A DNA stretch of 64,000 nucleotides from Paractinoplanes aksuensis (GTDB taxonomy: Bacteria > Actinomycetota > Actinomycetes > Mycobacteriales > Micromonosporaceae): NCBI RefSeq assembly GCF_024137025.1, contig NZ_JAMYJR010000033.1:1-64000 (forward strand), written 5' to 3'. Each line of letters begins with the position of its first letter. Position 1 is the stretch's first letter. The notes beneath the pieces were generated by a model that saw only the letters and a program-made list of their open reading frames with translations, did not search any database and had not been told where the DNA came from. Below are positions 50,624 through 59,013 of the stretch, piece after piece. The translations under genes and the position numbers were made by a program.

Positions 50624-52378
50624 TCAGGCGCCGATGCCGTAGCGGTTGCGGGCCGCGTCGGCGGTGATGTTGTGGTCGAGCACGTCGGCCCGCACGTCGT
50701 CGGCGGCGCGTTCGGTCGGGTCGCCGTAGCCGCCACCGCCGCCGGTCGCGCAGCGCACCACGTCGCCCTTCCTGAGCGGCATGCCGTTGATCTTCAGGAT
50801 GCGGCGTTCGTCGTCGCGGCCCGGGTTGATGACGACCTCGGGACCGACCGCGTCCTCGCCGCCGAACAGACCCCAGGCCGGCTGCCGCGACCGCTCGAAC
50901 CACAGCGACACGGTCAGGTCGGTCTGGGCCTCGTACTCGCGGACGACGCCGTTGCCACCGCGCCATTTGCCCGAGCCGCCGGAGTCGGGGCGGATCCGGT
51001 ATTCGTTGATGCGCCAAGGATAGCGGGTCTCGTACACCTCGACCGGGATGTCCTTGAGCGAGCCGTTGACGTTGTTGATCAGCGCGCTCTCGCCGTCCGA
51101 GCCGTTCCAGCCGCCCCAGCCGCCGACGGTGGCCTCGAGGCTGACGAACTCGCGCTGGACCCGCGGGTCGACCCCGGCCGACAGGATGATCATCGAGTCG
51201 CCGTGGCTGGCCCCGGCCACCTGGTCGGGCAGGGCGGGGGCGAGCGCCCGGGCCACCATGTCGATCAGCAGGCCGAGGTGCGAGAAGTACCACTGGCAGG
51301 CCGCGGGCGACCTCGCGCCGAGCACCGAGCCCTCGCGGACCTGGGTCGTCATCGACCGGAAGGAGCCGCCGTTGCCCGGCAGGTCGGGGCTGACCAGCAG
51401 CTTGTAGCCGACCCGGAGGGCCGACACGGCCTGCGAGACGCCGCAGTTGACCGGGCCCACGGTCTGGTCGGCCGACTCGGTCACGTCGAAGTCGATCTCC
51501 TCGCCGGACACGGTGATGCGCAGCCGGATCGGGACCGGGGTGTCGAGGTCGACGCCGTCGTTGTCGAGCACGCCCTCGGCGCTGTAGACGCCGTCCGGGA
51601 TCTTCGCGATGACCGCCCGCTCGAGCAACTCGGTCTGGTGGAAGATCTCGTCGCGGGCGGCCTCCAGAGTGGACAGCCCGAACCGCCGTACGATCTCTTG
51701 CAGCCGTCGCTCCCCCATCTGGATGCAGGCCATCATGGCGTGCATGTCGCCCGTGGTCGGGTAGGGGAACCGCACGTTGGTGGCGATCGTGTCGGTGACC
51801 GAGCGCTCCTCGACGCCGCCCGAGACCAGCTTCTGCGGGCCGAGACGCAGGCCCTCCTGGAAGATGTTGACCGAGTCCATCGAGCCGCCCGGGTCTTTCG
51901 AGCCGACGTCGATCCAGTGGGCCCGCGAGGCGGTGAACCCGACCAGCGTCTCGTCCACGAAGACCGGGCCGAAGATGGTCACGTCGTTGAGGTGCGTGCC
52001 GCCCAGGTAGCTGTCGTTGAGGATCCACACATCACCCGGCTGCCACACCTCGCGGCCGAAGCGCTCCTCGGTGGCCAGCGTGCACGTCTCCAGGTTGCCG
52101 AGGAAGATCGGCAGGCCGGCCGACTGGCCCAGCACCTGGTGGTTGGCGTCGAGCAGGGCGACCACGCAGTCGCCGCACTCGTAGATGATCGGGGTGTAGG
52201 CCGAGCGGATCAGCGTGGCGTTCATGTCGTCCGCGGCGGCATTGAGCGCGTTGCGGATGATCTCGACGGTCACCGGATCGATGCTGACCGGGTCGATACT
52301 GACCGGGTCGATGCTGACCGGGTCGATGCTGACCGGGTCGATGCTGACCGGGTCGATGCTTACCGGATCGATGGTCAC
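50624..52378 (-). CDS. Hydantoinase B / oxoprolinase beta-type subunit
   Basis: 584 residues from GTG 52378 (GTGA overlap with hydantoinase A). Family start IDPVTVEIIRNALNAAADDMNATLIRSAYTPIIYE, then GDVWILNDSYLGGTHLNDV and a long HyuB domain. Pairs with the HyuA-like subunit for ATP-dependent hydrolysis of hydantoins, 5-oxoproline or N-methylhydantoin; which one is not visible. The N-terminus is extended by seven IDPVS/T units encoded by a 15-bp tandem repeat. Confidence 0.92.
   Translation of the reverse strand: MTIDPVSIDPVSIDPVSIDPVSIDPVSIDPVSIDPVTVEIIRNALNAAADDMNATLIRSAYTPIIYECGDCVVALLDANHQVLGQSAGLPIFLGNLETCTLATEERFGREVWQPGDVWILNDSYLGGTHLNDVTIFGPVFVDETLVGFTASRAHWIDVGSKDPGGSMDSVNIFQEGLRLGPQKLVSGGVEERSVTDTIATNVRFPYPTTGDMHAMMACIQMGERRLQEIVRRFGLSTLEAARDEIFHQTELLERAVIAKIPDGVYSAEGVLDNDGVDLDTPVPIRLRITVSGEEIDFDVTESADQTVGPVNCGVSQAVSALRVGYKLLVSPDLPGNGGSFRSMTTQVREGSVLGARSPAACQWYFSHLGLLIDMVARALAPALPDQVAGASHGDSMIILSAGVDPRVQREFVSLEATVGGWGGWNGSDGESALINNVNGSLKDIPVEVYETRYPWRINEYRIRPDSGGSGKWRGGNGVVREYEAQTDLTVSLWFERSRQPAWGLFGGEDAVGPEVVINPGRDDERRILKINGMPLRKGDVVRCATGGGGGYGDPTERAADDVRADVLDHNITADAARNRYGIGA
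52268..52372 (-). repeat. 15-bp tandem repeat, 7 units, at the hydantoinase B start
   Basis: Seven consecutive 15-bp units (core GACCGGGTCGATGCT on the plus strand) encode IDPVS six times and IDPVT once, beginning two codons after the GTG start. The last unit runs into the conserved VEIIRNAL. Four or five units are nearly identical, a sign of slippage. Because the unit is 15 bp, copy-number changes stay in frame. Confidence 0.9.
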
Positions 52379-54420
52379 TGGCCGTCCTTCCGAGAGATGA
52401 TCAGCGAGCCGATGTCGTCGACGCTCACCGCGTAGCCGGGCGGCACGACCGTGGTCGCGGTGTCCTCGACGACCACGGCCGGCCCGTCGAACGTGTGCCC
52501 CACGAACAGGTCGTCGCGCCGGGCCACCACCGTGTCCTGAGCCTGGCCGTCGAAGACCACCGACCGAATTTCGTACGGGAAATCGGGCTTCTCGGCCGCA
52601 GGCCATTTCTGCGGTTCCGGCCGTCCCAGGTCGCCGAAGGCCGCCGTGCGCAAGGCCACGAACTCGATCGGCGCGCCCAGGTTGGCGTGCCCGTACCGGC
52701 CCTTGTGCAGGTCGGCGAAGCGCTGCGCCACGTCGGCCCGGAACGTCTCCCCCAACGGCTCGTCGGCGCCGGTCAGCGGCACGGTCAGCGTGTACTCCTG
52801 GGCCGCGTACCGGATGTCGACCGCGTGACTCGCGTGGCGCGCGTCCCCGGCCACACCCTCGTGGTCGAGCCCGTCCAGGCCGTCCTTCTCGAGCCGGGCC
52901 AGCGTGGCCGCCATGTCCGCGGGGTCGAGGTCGGCGTCGAGGAAGAAGTACGGCTCGGTGTAGTCCTGCCGGATCTGCGTCTGCAGCATGCCCCAGGCCG
53001 AGAACGCGCCCGGGAACCGTGGCACCACCGTCTCGGCAATGCCCAGCTCGCGGGCCAGGAACACCGCGTGCATCGGCCCCGCGCCGCCGAAGGCGACCAG
53101 CGCCGAGTCGCGCGGCTCGATGCCGCGGGAGACGGTGATCGTACGAATGGCCTGGGCCATCTTGGAGTTGGCCACGTCGCAGATGCCCTCGGCCATCGAC
53201 GTGGTGGTCATGCCGAACACCTCGGCCAGCCCGTCGACTGCGGTCTCGGCCGGCTTCGGGTCGAGCGTCATCTGACCGCCCGCGAAACCCTCGGGGTCGA
53301 TCCGGCCCAGCACCAGGTTGGCGTCGGTCACGGTCGGTTCGGTGCCGCCGCGGCCGTAGCAGGCCGGCCCGGGGCGGGCGCCCGCGCTGCGCGGACCCAC
53401 CCTCAGGCCGCCCGCCTCGGCCCAGGCCACCGAGCCGCCGCCGGCCCCGACGGTGTGGATGTTGACCACGCTCATCAGCATCGGCAGGCCCTCGAGCTGG
53501 GCCTCGGCCGACACGTCGGGCTCGCCGTCAACGATCAGCGACACGTCGAAGCTGGTGCCGCCCATGTCGATGCCGATCAGGTGCGGGCGGCCGGTCTGCC
53601 GGGAGAGCTCGGCGCTCGCGATCGCGCCACCGACCGGGCCCGACAGCAGCGTCTGCAGCGGGCGGCGGCGGGCCGACTCCGCGGTCAGGATGCCGCCGGA
53701 CGACTGCATGACGTGCAACGGCACCCGCAACCCGCGCTCGTCGAGACGGCCTTCAAGATCGAGAAGATAATTCCGTACGATCGGACCGGTGTACGCCTCG
53801 ACCACGGCCGACGAGGTCCGCTCGTACTCGCGCCATTCCTTGGCCGCCTCGTGCGAGACCGACACCGTGATGTCGTCGCCCAGCTCCTCGTGCAGGATCT
53901 CGCGGGCCCGCAGCTCGTGCGCCGGGTTCTTGTAGCTGAACAGGAAGGCCACGGCGATCGCTCGTTTTTGCTGAGAACGAGCCGTCTGAGCGGCGGCCCG
54001 GACGGCGTCCTCGTCGAGCGGCGTCAGCTCGGAGCCGTCGGCGGCGATGCGGCCGCCGATGCCCAGCACGTCCCGGCGCGGCACCAGCGGCGTCGGCTTG
54101 CGGTAGTGCAGGTCGTACAGACGGGCCCGGGGGCCACGGGCGATGTGGTACGTGTCCTCGAGCCCGGCCGTGCCGAGCAGCAGCACGGGCACGCCGCGCC
54201 GTTCGAGGAAGGCGTTGAGGCCCTGCGTGGTGCCGTGCACGAGGAAGTCGATGCCGGCCGGCTCGTCGACCACCGCGTCCAGGCCGGCCAGCACGCCCTG
54301 GCTGAGGTCACCGGGCGTGGTCGAGGCCTTGGTCGCCGCGAACGCCCCGCTCTGCTGGTCGTACGTCACGACATCGGTGAACGTGCCCCCGATGTCCATC
54401 GCGACTCGATACCGCCCCAT
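52375..54420 (-). CDS. Hydantoinase A / oxoprolinase alpha-type subunit
   Basis: 681 residues from ATG 54420 with GAGGGAG at good spacing. N-terminal YRVAMDIGGTFTDVVTYD and HGTTQGLNAFLERRG, HLIGIDMGGTSFDVSLI, then VGAGGGSVAW and RPGPACYGRGG: the HyuA fold with actin-like ATPase domain. First gene of the two-gene operon. Divergent from the M17 peptidase across 172 bp, in which no clear operator was found. Confidence 0.95.
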   Translation of the reverse strand: MGRYRVAMDIGGTFTDVVTYDQQSGAFAATKASTTPGDLSQGVLAGLDAVVDEPAGIDFLVHGTTQGLNAFLERRGVPVLLLGTAGLEDTYHIARGPRARLYDLHYRKPTPLVPRRDVLGIGGRIAADGSELTPLDEDAVRAAAQTARSQQKRAIAVAFLFSYKNPAHELRAREILHEELGDDITVSVSHEAAKEWREYERTSSAVVEAYTGPIVRNYLLDLEGRLDERGLRVPLHVMQSSGGILTAESARRRPLQTLLSGPVGGAIASAELSRQTGRPHLIGIDMGGTSFDVSLIVDGEPDVSAEAQLEGLPMLMSVVNIHTVGAGGGSVAWAEAGGLRVGPRSAGARPGPACYGRGGTEPTVTDANLVLGRIDPEGFAGGQMTLDPKPAETAVDGLAEVFGMTTTSMAEGICDVANSKMAQAIRTITVSRGIEPRDSALVAFGGAGPMHAVFLARELGIAETVVPRFPGAFSAWGMLQTQIRQDYTEPYFFLDADLDPADMAATLARLEKDGLDGLDHEGVAGDARHASHAVDIRYAAQEYTLTVPLTGADEPLGETFRADVAQRFADLHKGRYGHANLGAPIEFVALRTAAFGDLGRPEPQKWPAAEKPDFPYEIRSVVFDGQAQDTVVARRDDLFVGHTFDGPAVVVEDTATTVVPPGYAVSVDDIGSLIISRKDGQ

Positions 54421-54592
54421 GTGATCTCCCTCGCGTCCAGGCCGGTCAGGTAAGCGCAAGTTAGGGGGCGGTGGTACGCCCGGAGTGTGCGCCCGGCATA
54501 GCGCCGGGGTGCCCACGCGTGCGGCGCGCACGATCGGCGCCCGGGCGCCCCGGGGAGGATGCGCCGATACCGGTGACCCCCTGGGAGGCGTC

Positions 54593-55921
54593 GTGACCAG
54601 CACCGACAAGCGGGACCGGGCGGCCGAGATCGCCGCGGCGGCCGACGCCGTCGTGACCGGCATCGGACCGGTGACCGTCGATGCCGGAAAGGCGGACCGT
54701 GGCATCGCATTCGTGCCCTCCGTTCCCACTGGCGGCTGGGCGCCGCACGTGCGGGGCGACACGCTTCTGGTGGCGCTGGGCGAGGTCCCGACCGCGGAGA
54801 CAGCCCGGCGGGCCGCCATCGCCGCCGGCGCCCGCCTGCGCTCCGGCGACACTGTCGCGGTGTCGGCCCCGCCCGGCCTGACCGGACCGGTCGTCGACGG
54901 CCTGATCACCGGAGCCCCGGCGGAGACCACTCTGCTCGTCGACGAGGCACAACTCCCGGACGCGCTGCGCGGTCAACTGGCGGCCGACGTCGCGCGCCTG
55001 GCCCGGCTGCTGGTCAGCGCGCCGGCCAACCTGCTCACGCCGAGCGCCGCCGCCGGGTGGGCGGCCCGGATCGCCGAGAACGCGGGCCTGACCTGCACCG
55101 TGCTCGGCCCCGACGAGGTGCGGTCGCAGGGCTTCGGCGGGCTGGCGGCGATCGGCGGCGGATCCTGGGATGGGCCGTACCTGGTTACGTTGGACCACTT
55201 GCCGGAGACTGGTGGCCCGGAGGTCGCACTGGTCGGGAAGGGGGTCACGTTCGACAGCGGCGGCTTGTCGCTCAAGTCGCCCGCGGCCATGCAGAGCATG
55301 CGGATGGATGTCGCGGGGGCGGTCACCGTGCTGGCGGTGATGGCGGGCCTGCGCCGAGCGGGTTGTGCCGTGCCCGTGCGGGCGGTGCTGCCGTTCGCCG
55401 AGAACATGCCCGGTCCCGGCGCCGCCCGGCCCGGCGACGTGGTCACCGCGTGGAACGGCACCGAGATCCAGATCCTCGACACCGACTTCGAGGGCCGGGT
55501 GATCCTGGCCGACGCCCTGGCCCTGGCCGCCGACGCCGGCCCGCGCCTGCTGGTCGACCTGGCCACGCTGACCTACCAGGCCGAGATCGCGCTGGGCCCC
55601 GAGATCGCCGCCGTCCTGGCCCGCGACGACGACGCGGCCGCCCGCTTCCTGTCAGCGGGGGCCCGCGCCGGCGAGCCGCTGTGGCGCCTGCCCTACGACG
55701 AGCGCTACCTCGACCAGGTCAAGACCCCGTCCGGCGTACGGAACCATCCCCTGCACGACTCGGGCCGGGCCATCACGGCCGCGTTGTTCCTGGGCGAGTT
55801 CGTCCCCCGCACGGTCCCCTGGGTCCACTGCGACATGACCGGCCCGGCCTGGTCGGGCGACGCCTCGGCCGACGGCGCCACCGGCTTCGGCGCCCGCACC
55901 CTGCTCGAGCTACTGACCTGA
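54593..55921 (+). CDS. Leucyl aminopeptidase family (M17)
   Basis: 442 residues from GTG 54593, with GGGAGG 5 bp upstream. Catalytic core: ALVGKGVTFDSGGLSLKSP (Lys, Asp ligands), MRMDVAGAVTV, and DTDFEGRVILADAL in place of the usual NTDAEGR. A C-terminal SGRAITAALFLGEFV supports the family. The N-terminal domain is divergent, as in many actinobacterial copies. Cytosolic Mn/Zn aminopeptidase, perhaps linked to amide or peptide use with the divergent hydantoinase. Confidence 0.92.
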   Translation: MTSTDKRDRAAEIAAAADAVVTGIGPVTVDAGKADRGIAFVPSVPTGGWAPHVRGDTLLVALGEVPTAETARRAAIAAGARLRSGDTVAVSAPPGLTGPVVDGLITGAPAETTLLVDEAQLPDALRGQLAADVARLARLLVSAPANLLTPSAAAGWAARIAENAGLTCTVLGPDEVRSQGFGGLAAIGGGSWDGPYLVTLDHLPETGGPEVALVGKGVTFDSGGLSLKSPAAMQSMRMDVAGAVTVLAVMAGLRRAGCAVPVRAVLPFAENMPGPGAARPGDVVTAWNGTEIQILDTDFEGRVILADALALAADAGPRLLVDLATLTYQAEIALGPEIAAVLARDDDAAARFLSAGARAGEPLWRLPYDERYLDQVKTPSGVRNHPLHDSGRAITAALFLGEFVPRTVPWVHCDMTGPAWSGDASADGATGFGARTLLELLT

Positions 55922-55982
55922 CCGGCTCCGCCTCGTCGCCGCTCCACTTCACGTCGGCTTTGCTTTGCGTCGGCGCTGCGGG

Positions 55983-56891
55983 TCAACCGTGGAGCTGAGA
56001 CGGCCGGTAGTCGCGGGACTTGCCGTCAGCGTGCACGACGATGCGCACGCCGTCGGCCTCGCCACCCTCGTGACCCGGCCACCACGCCGCCCACCAGCCG
56101 TCGCGCAGGCTGGCCCGAACCTCGGTGCCGTCGGGCAGCTCGATCTCGACCTTCTCGACGCCGGCGCCGGCCCGGCCGATCACGCTGGAGTACCAGCCCT
56201 CGCTGCCTTCCACGGCGCCCATCGACACGGTCCGCACCCGTCCAGCGGCGGGCGCCGGGGACGCCGTGTCGAGCAGGTCGGCGCCGGCCGCACCCTCCGC
56301 CGGATCGAGAACAAAACAGCTGGTCAGCGCGGTGCTGTCCATTTTGACGAGCACCAGGGTGGCGTCGCCGCGGCGCTCGGCCAGCACGATGTCGGCGGCG
56401 GTGGGCGGGGTCTCCCAGTCCGCTCCCCAGCCAGTCGCGCACTGCTTCGCCTGTGGAAGAACGTCGGCGACGGCCACGGCCTTCGGGGTGGCGGTCCACG
56501 AGGCGTACGCCCGGTTGCCGTTTCCGTTCGGAACGAGCTGCACGGCCGCTACCGCGACAGCCGCGGCCGCCGCCACGGCGACGCCACCGAACATCAGCCG
56601 CCGCGCCCCGGACCGACGGGCCCCCGGTCCCAGGACACCCTTTCCCGGGGCTCCCCGTCGCGGGGCTCCCCGTCGCGGGGCTCCCCGTCGCGGGGCTCCC
56701 CGTCGCGGGGCTTCCTCCATGGGCTCTCGCCCCAGTGCGCCCAGCCATCGAGTTCCGGGCCGTCGACCCGTGGCCGGCGCCGATTCGCGCAGCAGGTCGT
56801 CGAGGCCGGCCGTGGCCCGCGCCCGGCGCTCGGCGGTGGGTTCGAAGTCGCGCATCGGGTCGAGGGTCGACAAGCGGTCGAGTTCGTTCAT
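55983..56891 (-). CDS. Single-pass membrane protein partner of an ECF sigma factor, with repeats
   Basis: 302 residues. Cytosolic part (LDRLSTLDPMRDFEPTAERRARATAGLDDLL), a repeat of APRRG units, one TM helix (LMFGGVAVAAAAAVAVAAVQL), then an outer domain with TATPKAVAVADVLPQAKQCATGWG and two Cys. It overlaps the sigma-factor gene by 4 bp, as in the pair at 44237. Probably senses a signal and restrains the sigma factor. The arginine-rich repeats sit next to the membrane. Confidence 0.78.
   Translation of the reverse strand: MNELDRLSTLDPMRDFEPTAERRARATAGLDDLLRESAPATGRRPGTRWLGALGREPMEEAPRRGAPRRGAPRRGAPRRGAPGKGVLGPGARRSGARRLMFGGVAVAAAAAVAVAAVQLVPNGNGNRAYASWTATPKAVAVADVLPQAKQCATGWGADWETPPTAADIVLAERRGDATLVLVKMDSTALTSCFVLDPAEGAAGADLLDTASPAPAAGRVRTVSMGAVEGSEGWYSSVIGRAGAGVEKVEIELPDGTEVRASLRDGWWAAWWPGHEGGEADGVRIVVHADGKSRDYRPSQLHG
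56647..56715 (-). repeat. 15-bp tandem repeat, about 4.5 units, in the sigma-partner gene
   Basis: Unit GGGGCTCCCCGTCGC (plus strand) is repeated four times exactly plus a partial copy, encoding APRRG units just before the membrane helix. As at 52268 the unit is 15 bp and in frame. Exact identity suggests recent slippage. Confidence 0.88.
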
Positions 56892-57421
56892 GTTCTGCTC
56901 CAGGTTTCGACAGGGGAGGAAAGGTCGGTGGCCGGCTCCAGCCCGGCGCGCAGCCGGCGCCGGGCCCGGTTGAGCCGCATCCGGAAGGTGGCCCGGTGGC
57001 AGCCCAGCACGGCCGCCGCCTGCACGTCGGTGAGCCCGTCGAAGGCGACCAGCGCGAGCACCTCGCGGTCGGCCGCGCTCAGCGCCCACCACGCCCGGAC
57101 CAGGTCGATGCGCGCGTCGACACCCGGCGCCCGGTCGGCCTCGGTGGTACTGTGGTCACCCACCATCCGGACGTCGACCGCACCGCGACGCAGCCGCGAC
57201 CGGGCCTGGTTGGCCAGGATGTTGCGGGCGATGCCGAACAGCCAGGGCCGGGCGTCGTCCGGTCGGTCACCGAAGCGCCGCCACGCCACGAGAAAAGCGG
57301 CGGAGACGACGCCATCGGCGTCGTCGTCCGGGATCCGCCGTTTCACGAAGCGCAGCAGGTCGGTGTAGGTGGCCGCGTGCAGAGCGCGGAAGCGCTCCTC
57401 GGCGGTGTCGTCGTGGTCCAC
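56888..57421 (-). CDS. ECF sigma-70 family factor (SigE-like length)
   Basis: 177 residues. Region 2: FRALHAATYTDLLRFVKRRIPDDDADGVVSAAFLVAWRRF with ARPWLFGIARNILANQARSR; region 4: LSAADREVLALVAFDGLTDVQAAAVLGCHRATFRMRLNRAR. Overlaps its membrane partner by 4 bp. Resembles the sigma factor at 45223 in size and genomic layout but not closely in sequence. Confidence 0.92.
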   Translation of the reverse strand: MDHDDTAEERFRALHAATYTDLLRFVKRRIPDDDADGVVSAAFLVAWRRFGDRPDDARPWLFGIARNILANQARSRLRRGAVDVRMVGDHSTTEADRAPGVDARIDLVRAWWALSAADREVLALVAFDGLTDVQAAAVLGCHRATFRMRLNRARRRLRAGLEPATDLSSPVETWSRT

Positions 57422-57592
57422 ACCCTCTACCTGTCGTCAGTCGGCCCAGTGTCACACCCCGGCTTCCCGGCTCGGCCCCATCCCGCCGAACCGCATCACC
57501 ACCGGGCCCGGTCACTACCGCCGCCGAGGCTCGGTCATTGCGGATCTAGATAGACAAAGGTTGATATCTGGACACCGAGATGCGACTCTAGG

Positions 57593-57606
57593 TGGGAGCG
57601 CTCCCA
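57593..57606. promoter_or_regulatory. CebR/CelR operator TGGGAGCGCTCCCA
   Basis: The perfect 14-bp palindrome is identical to the known binding site of the cellobiose-responsive LacI repressors CebR (Streptomyces) and CelR (Thermobifida). It lies 33 bp upstream of the AA10 oxygenase start, so the gene is very probably induced by cellobiose. Confidence 0.93.
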
Positions 57607-57638
57607 TCCCCCGAATGCCGAAGAACGGAGGAGGAACC

Positions 57639-58316
57639 GTGCTTCCACACGATTCCCTGCAATCCCGGCAGCAACGCTCAGCCGCCCGCCGCCCCGTACA
57701 GGTCCTGATCGCGTTGTTCGCCCTGGTGGCGGCCCTGCTGCCCGGGGCCGGCGCGGCCCAGGCCCACGGCACGATCATCAACCCGGCCAGCCGCGCCTAC
57801 CAGTGCTGGCAGTCCTGGGGCAGCCAGCACATGAACCCGGCCATGCAACAGCAGGACCCCAAGTGCTGGGAGGCGTTCCAGGCCAACCCTGACACCATGT
57901 GGAACTGGATGAGCGCCCTGCGGGACGGCCTCGGCGCTCAGTTCCAGGCCCGCACCCCCGACGGGCAGCTGTGCAGCAACGGGCTCAGCCGCAACAACAC
58001 CCTGAACAGCCCGGGCGCCTGGCGCACGACCAACGTGACTCGCAACTTCACCGTCAACCTGTACGACCAGGCCAGTCACGGCGCCGACTACTTCCGGGTC
58101 TACGTCAGCAAGCAGGGGTTCAACCCGGCCACCCAGAGCCTCGGCTGGGGCAACCTCGACTTCATCACCCAGACCGGCCGCTACGCCCCCGCGCAGAACA
58201 TCTCGTTCAACATCTCGACCTCGGGCTACACCGGCCACCACATCCTGTTCGTCATCTGGCAGGCCTCCCACCTGGACCAGGCCTACATGTGGTGCAGCGA
58301 CGTCAACTTCACCTGA
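57639..58316 (+). CDS. Lytic polysaccharide monooxygenase, AA10, without CBM
   Basis: 225 residues from GTG 57639, with GGAGGAGG 4 bp upstream. The signal peptide ends AQA-HGTI, so His43 becomes the mature N-terminus, the first copper ligand; the second is His147 in DQASHGADYFRVYV. The domain ends HHILFVIWQASHLDQAYMWCSDVNF. The mature protein is about 183 residues, a bare AA10 domain with no carbohydrate-binding module. CebR control points to cellulose as substrate. Confidence 0.95.
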   Translation: MLPHDSLQSRQQRSAARRPVQVLIALFALVAALLPGAGAAQAHGTIINPASRAYQCWQSWGSQHMNPAMQQQDPKCWEAFQANPDTMWNWMSALRDGLGAQFQARTPDGQLCSNGLSRNNTLNSPGAWRTTNVTRNFTVNLYDQASHGADYFRVYVSKQGFNPATQSLGWGNLDFITQTGRYAPAQNISFNISTSGYTGHHILFVIWQASHLDQAYMWCSDVNFT

Positions 58317-58323
58317 CCCACAC

Positions 58324-58357
58324 CCGGCCCGGGGCGGCAACCGTCGCCCCGGGCCGG
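58324..58357 (+). terminator. Terminator after the AA10 gene
   Basis: CCGGCCCGGGGCG pairs with CGCCCCGGGCCGG, 13-bp stem and an 8-base loop, 8 bp after the stop. Confidence 0.88.
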
Positions 58358-58377
58358 ACCCGCTGCGAGGAGAGCCA

Positions 58378-58935
58378 ATGACGGTGTCATCCAAGGCCCG
58401 CTACGTGGGCGTAGCGGCAATCCTGCTGGCCGCCACGGCCGGCGCGGCCGTGCTACGCGACTCGGGCGCTCCCGCCGCGGCCGACCTCGACTCGCAGATC
58501 GTGACCCTGATGCGGGACACGCTGGAGAAGTCGGACCCCGGCCAGCACAACCACGCCGGCCACGCCGCTCAGCCGTCGGCCTCCGCGAGCCCGTCGCCCG
58601 TCATCTGCGGCGTCCGCGTCTACGGCCACGAGCCGTCCGAGGCCACAACCCTTTCCGGCGTACGGGCGGTGTACGGCTTCCACCTCTGCGGCGTCGCCGA
58701 ATCGAAACGCCCGTGGGACGTCGCCGTCAAACTGGCCGGCCCACTGATCCTCGACGTCACGACGACCCCGCCCGGCATCCAGGTCGTCGAAGCCACGGCC
58801 GACATCAAGTTCGTGGACCGCCTCCGGCAGATGTTCCCTACCCCATACGCGGAAATGGCCGCCAAGGAAGCCCTGTCCACCACCGAGATGACCGAGTTGC
58901 GCCGCCGCTACGACGCCGCCGCCGACCTACCCTGA
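58378..58935 (+). CDS. Hypothetical exported or membrane-anchored protein
   Basis: 185 residues. N-terminal hydrophobic helix (YVGVAAILLAATAGAAVLR) without a clear cleavage site, a His-rich linker (GQHNHAGHAAQPSASASPSP), then a domain starting ICGVRVYGHEPSEATTLSGV with HLCGVAE. The two Cys may bond. GAGGAG precedes the ATG. No family recognised. It follows the AA10 terminator and is not obviously co-regulated. Confidence 0.72.
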   Translation: MTVSSKARYVGVAAILLAATAGAAVLRDSGAPAAADLDSQIVTLMRDTLEKSDPGQHNHAGHAAQPSASASPSPVICGVRVYGHEPSEATTLSGVRAVYGFHLCGVAESKRPWDVAVKLAGPLILDVTTTPPGIQVVEATADIKFVDRLRQMFPTPYAEMAAKEALSTTEMTELRRRYDAAADLP

Positions 58936-59013
58936 CCGCCGGACGCGGCAACGGCCCGCCTATCGCCTCGGCCCGCTGCCGCAGCCCCGCCGGCTCCTGC
59001 CCGCACTGAGCGC

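Noticed and set aside
52268..52372. A CRISPR-like array
   Set aside because: The units are 15 bp, directly adjacent without spacers, and encode a regular peptide in frame.
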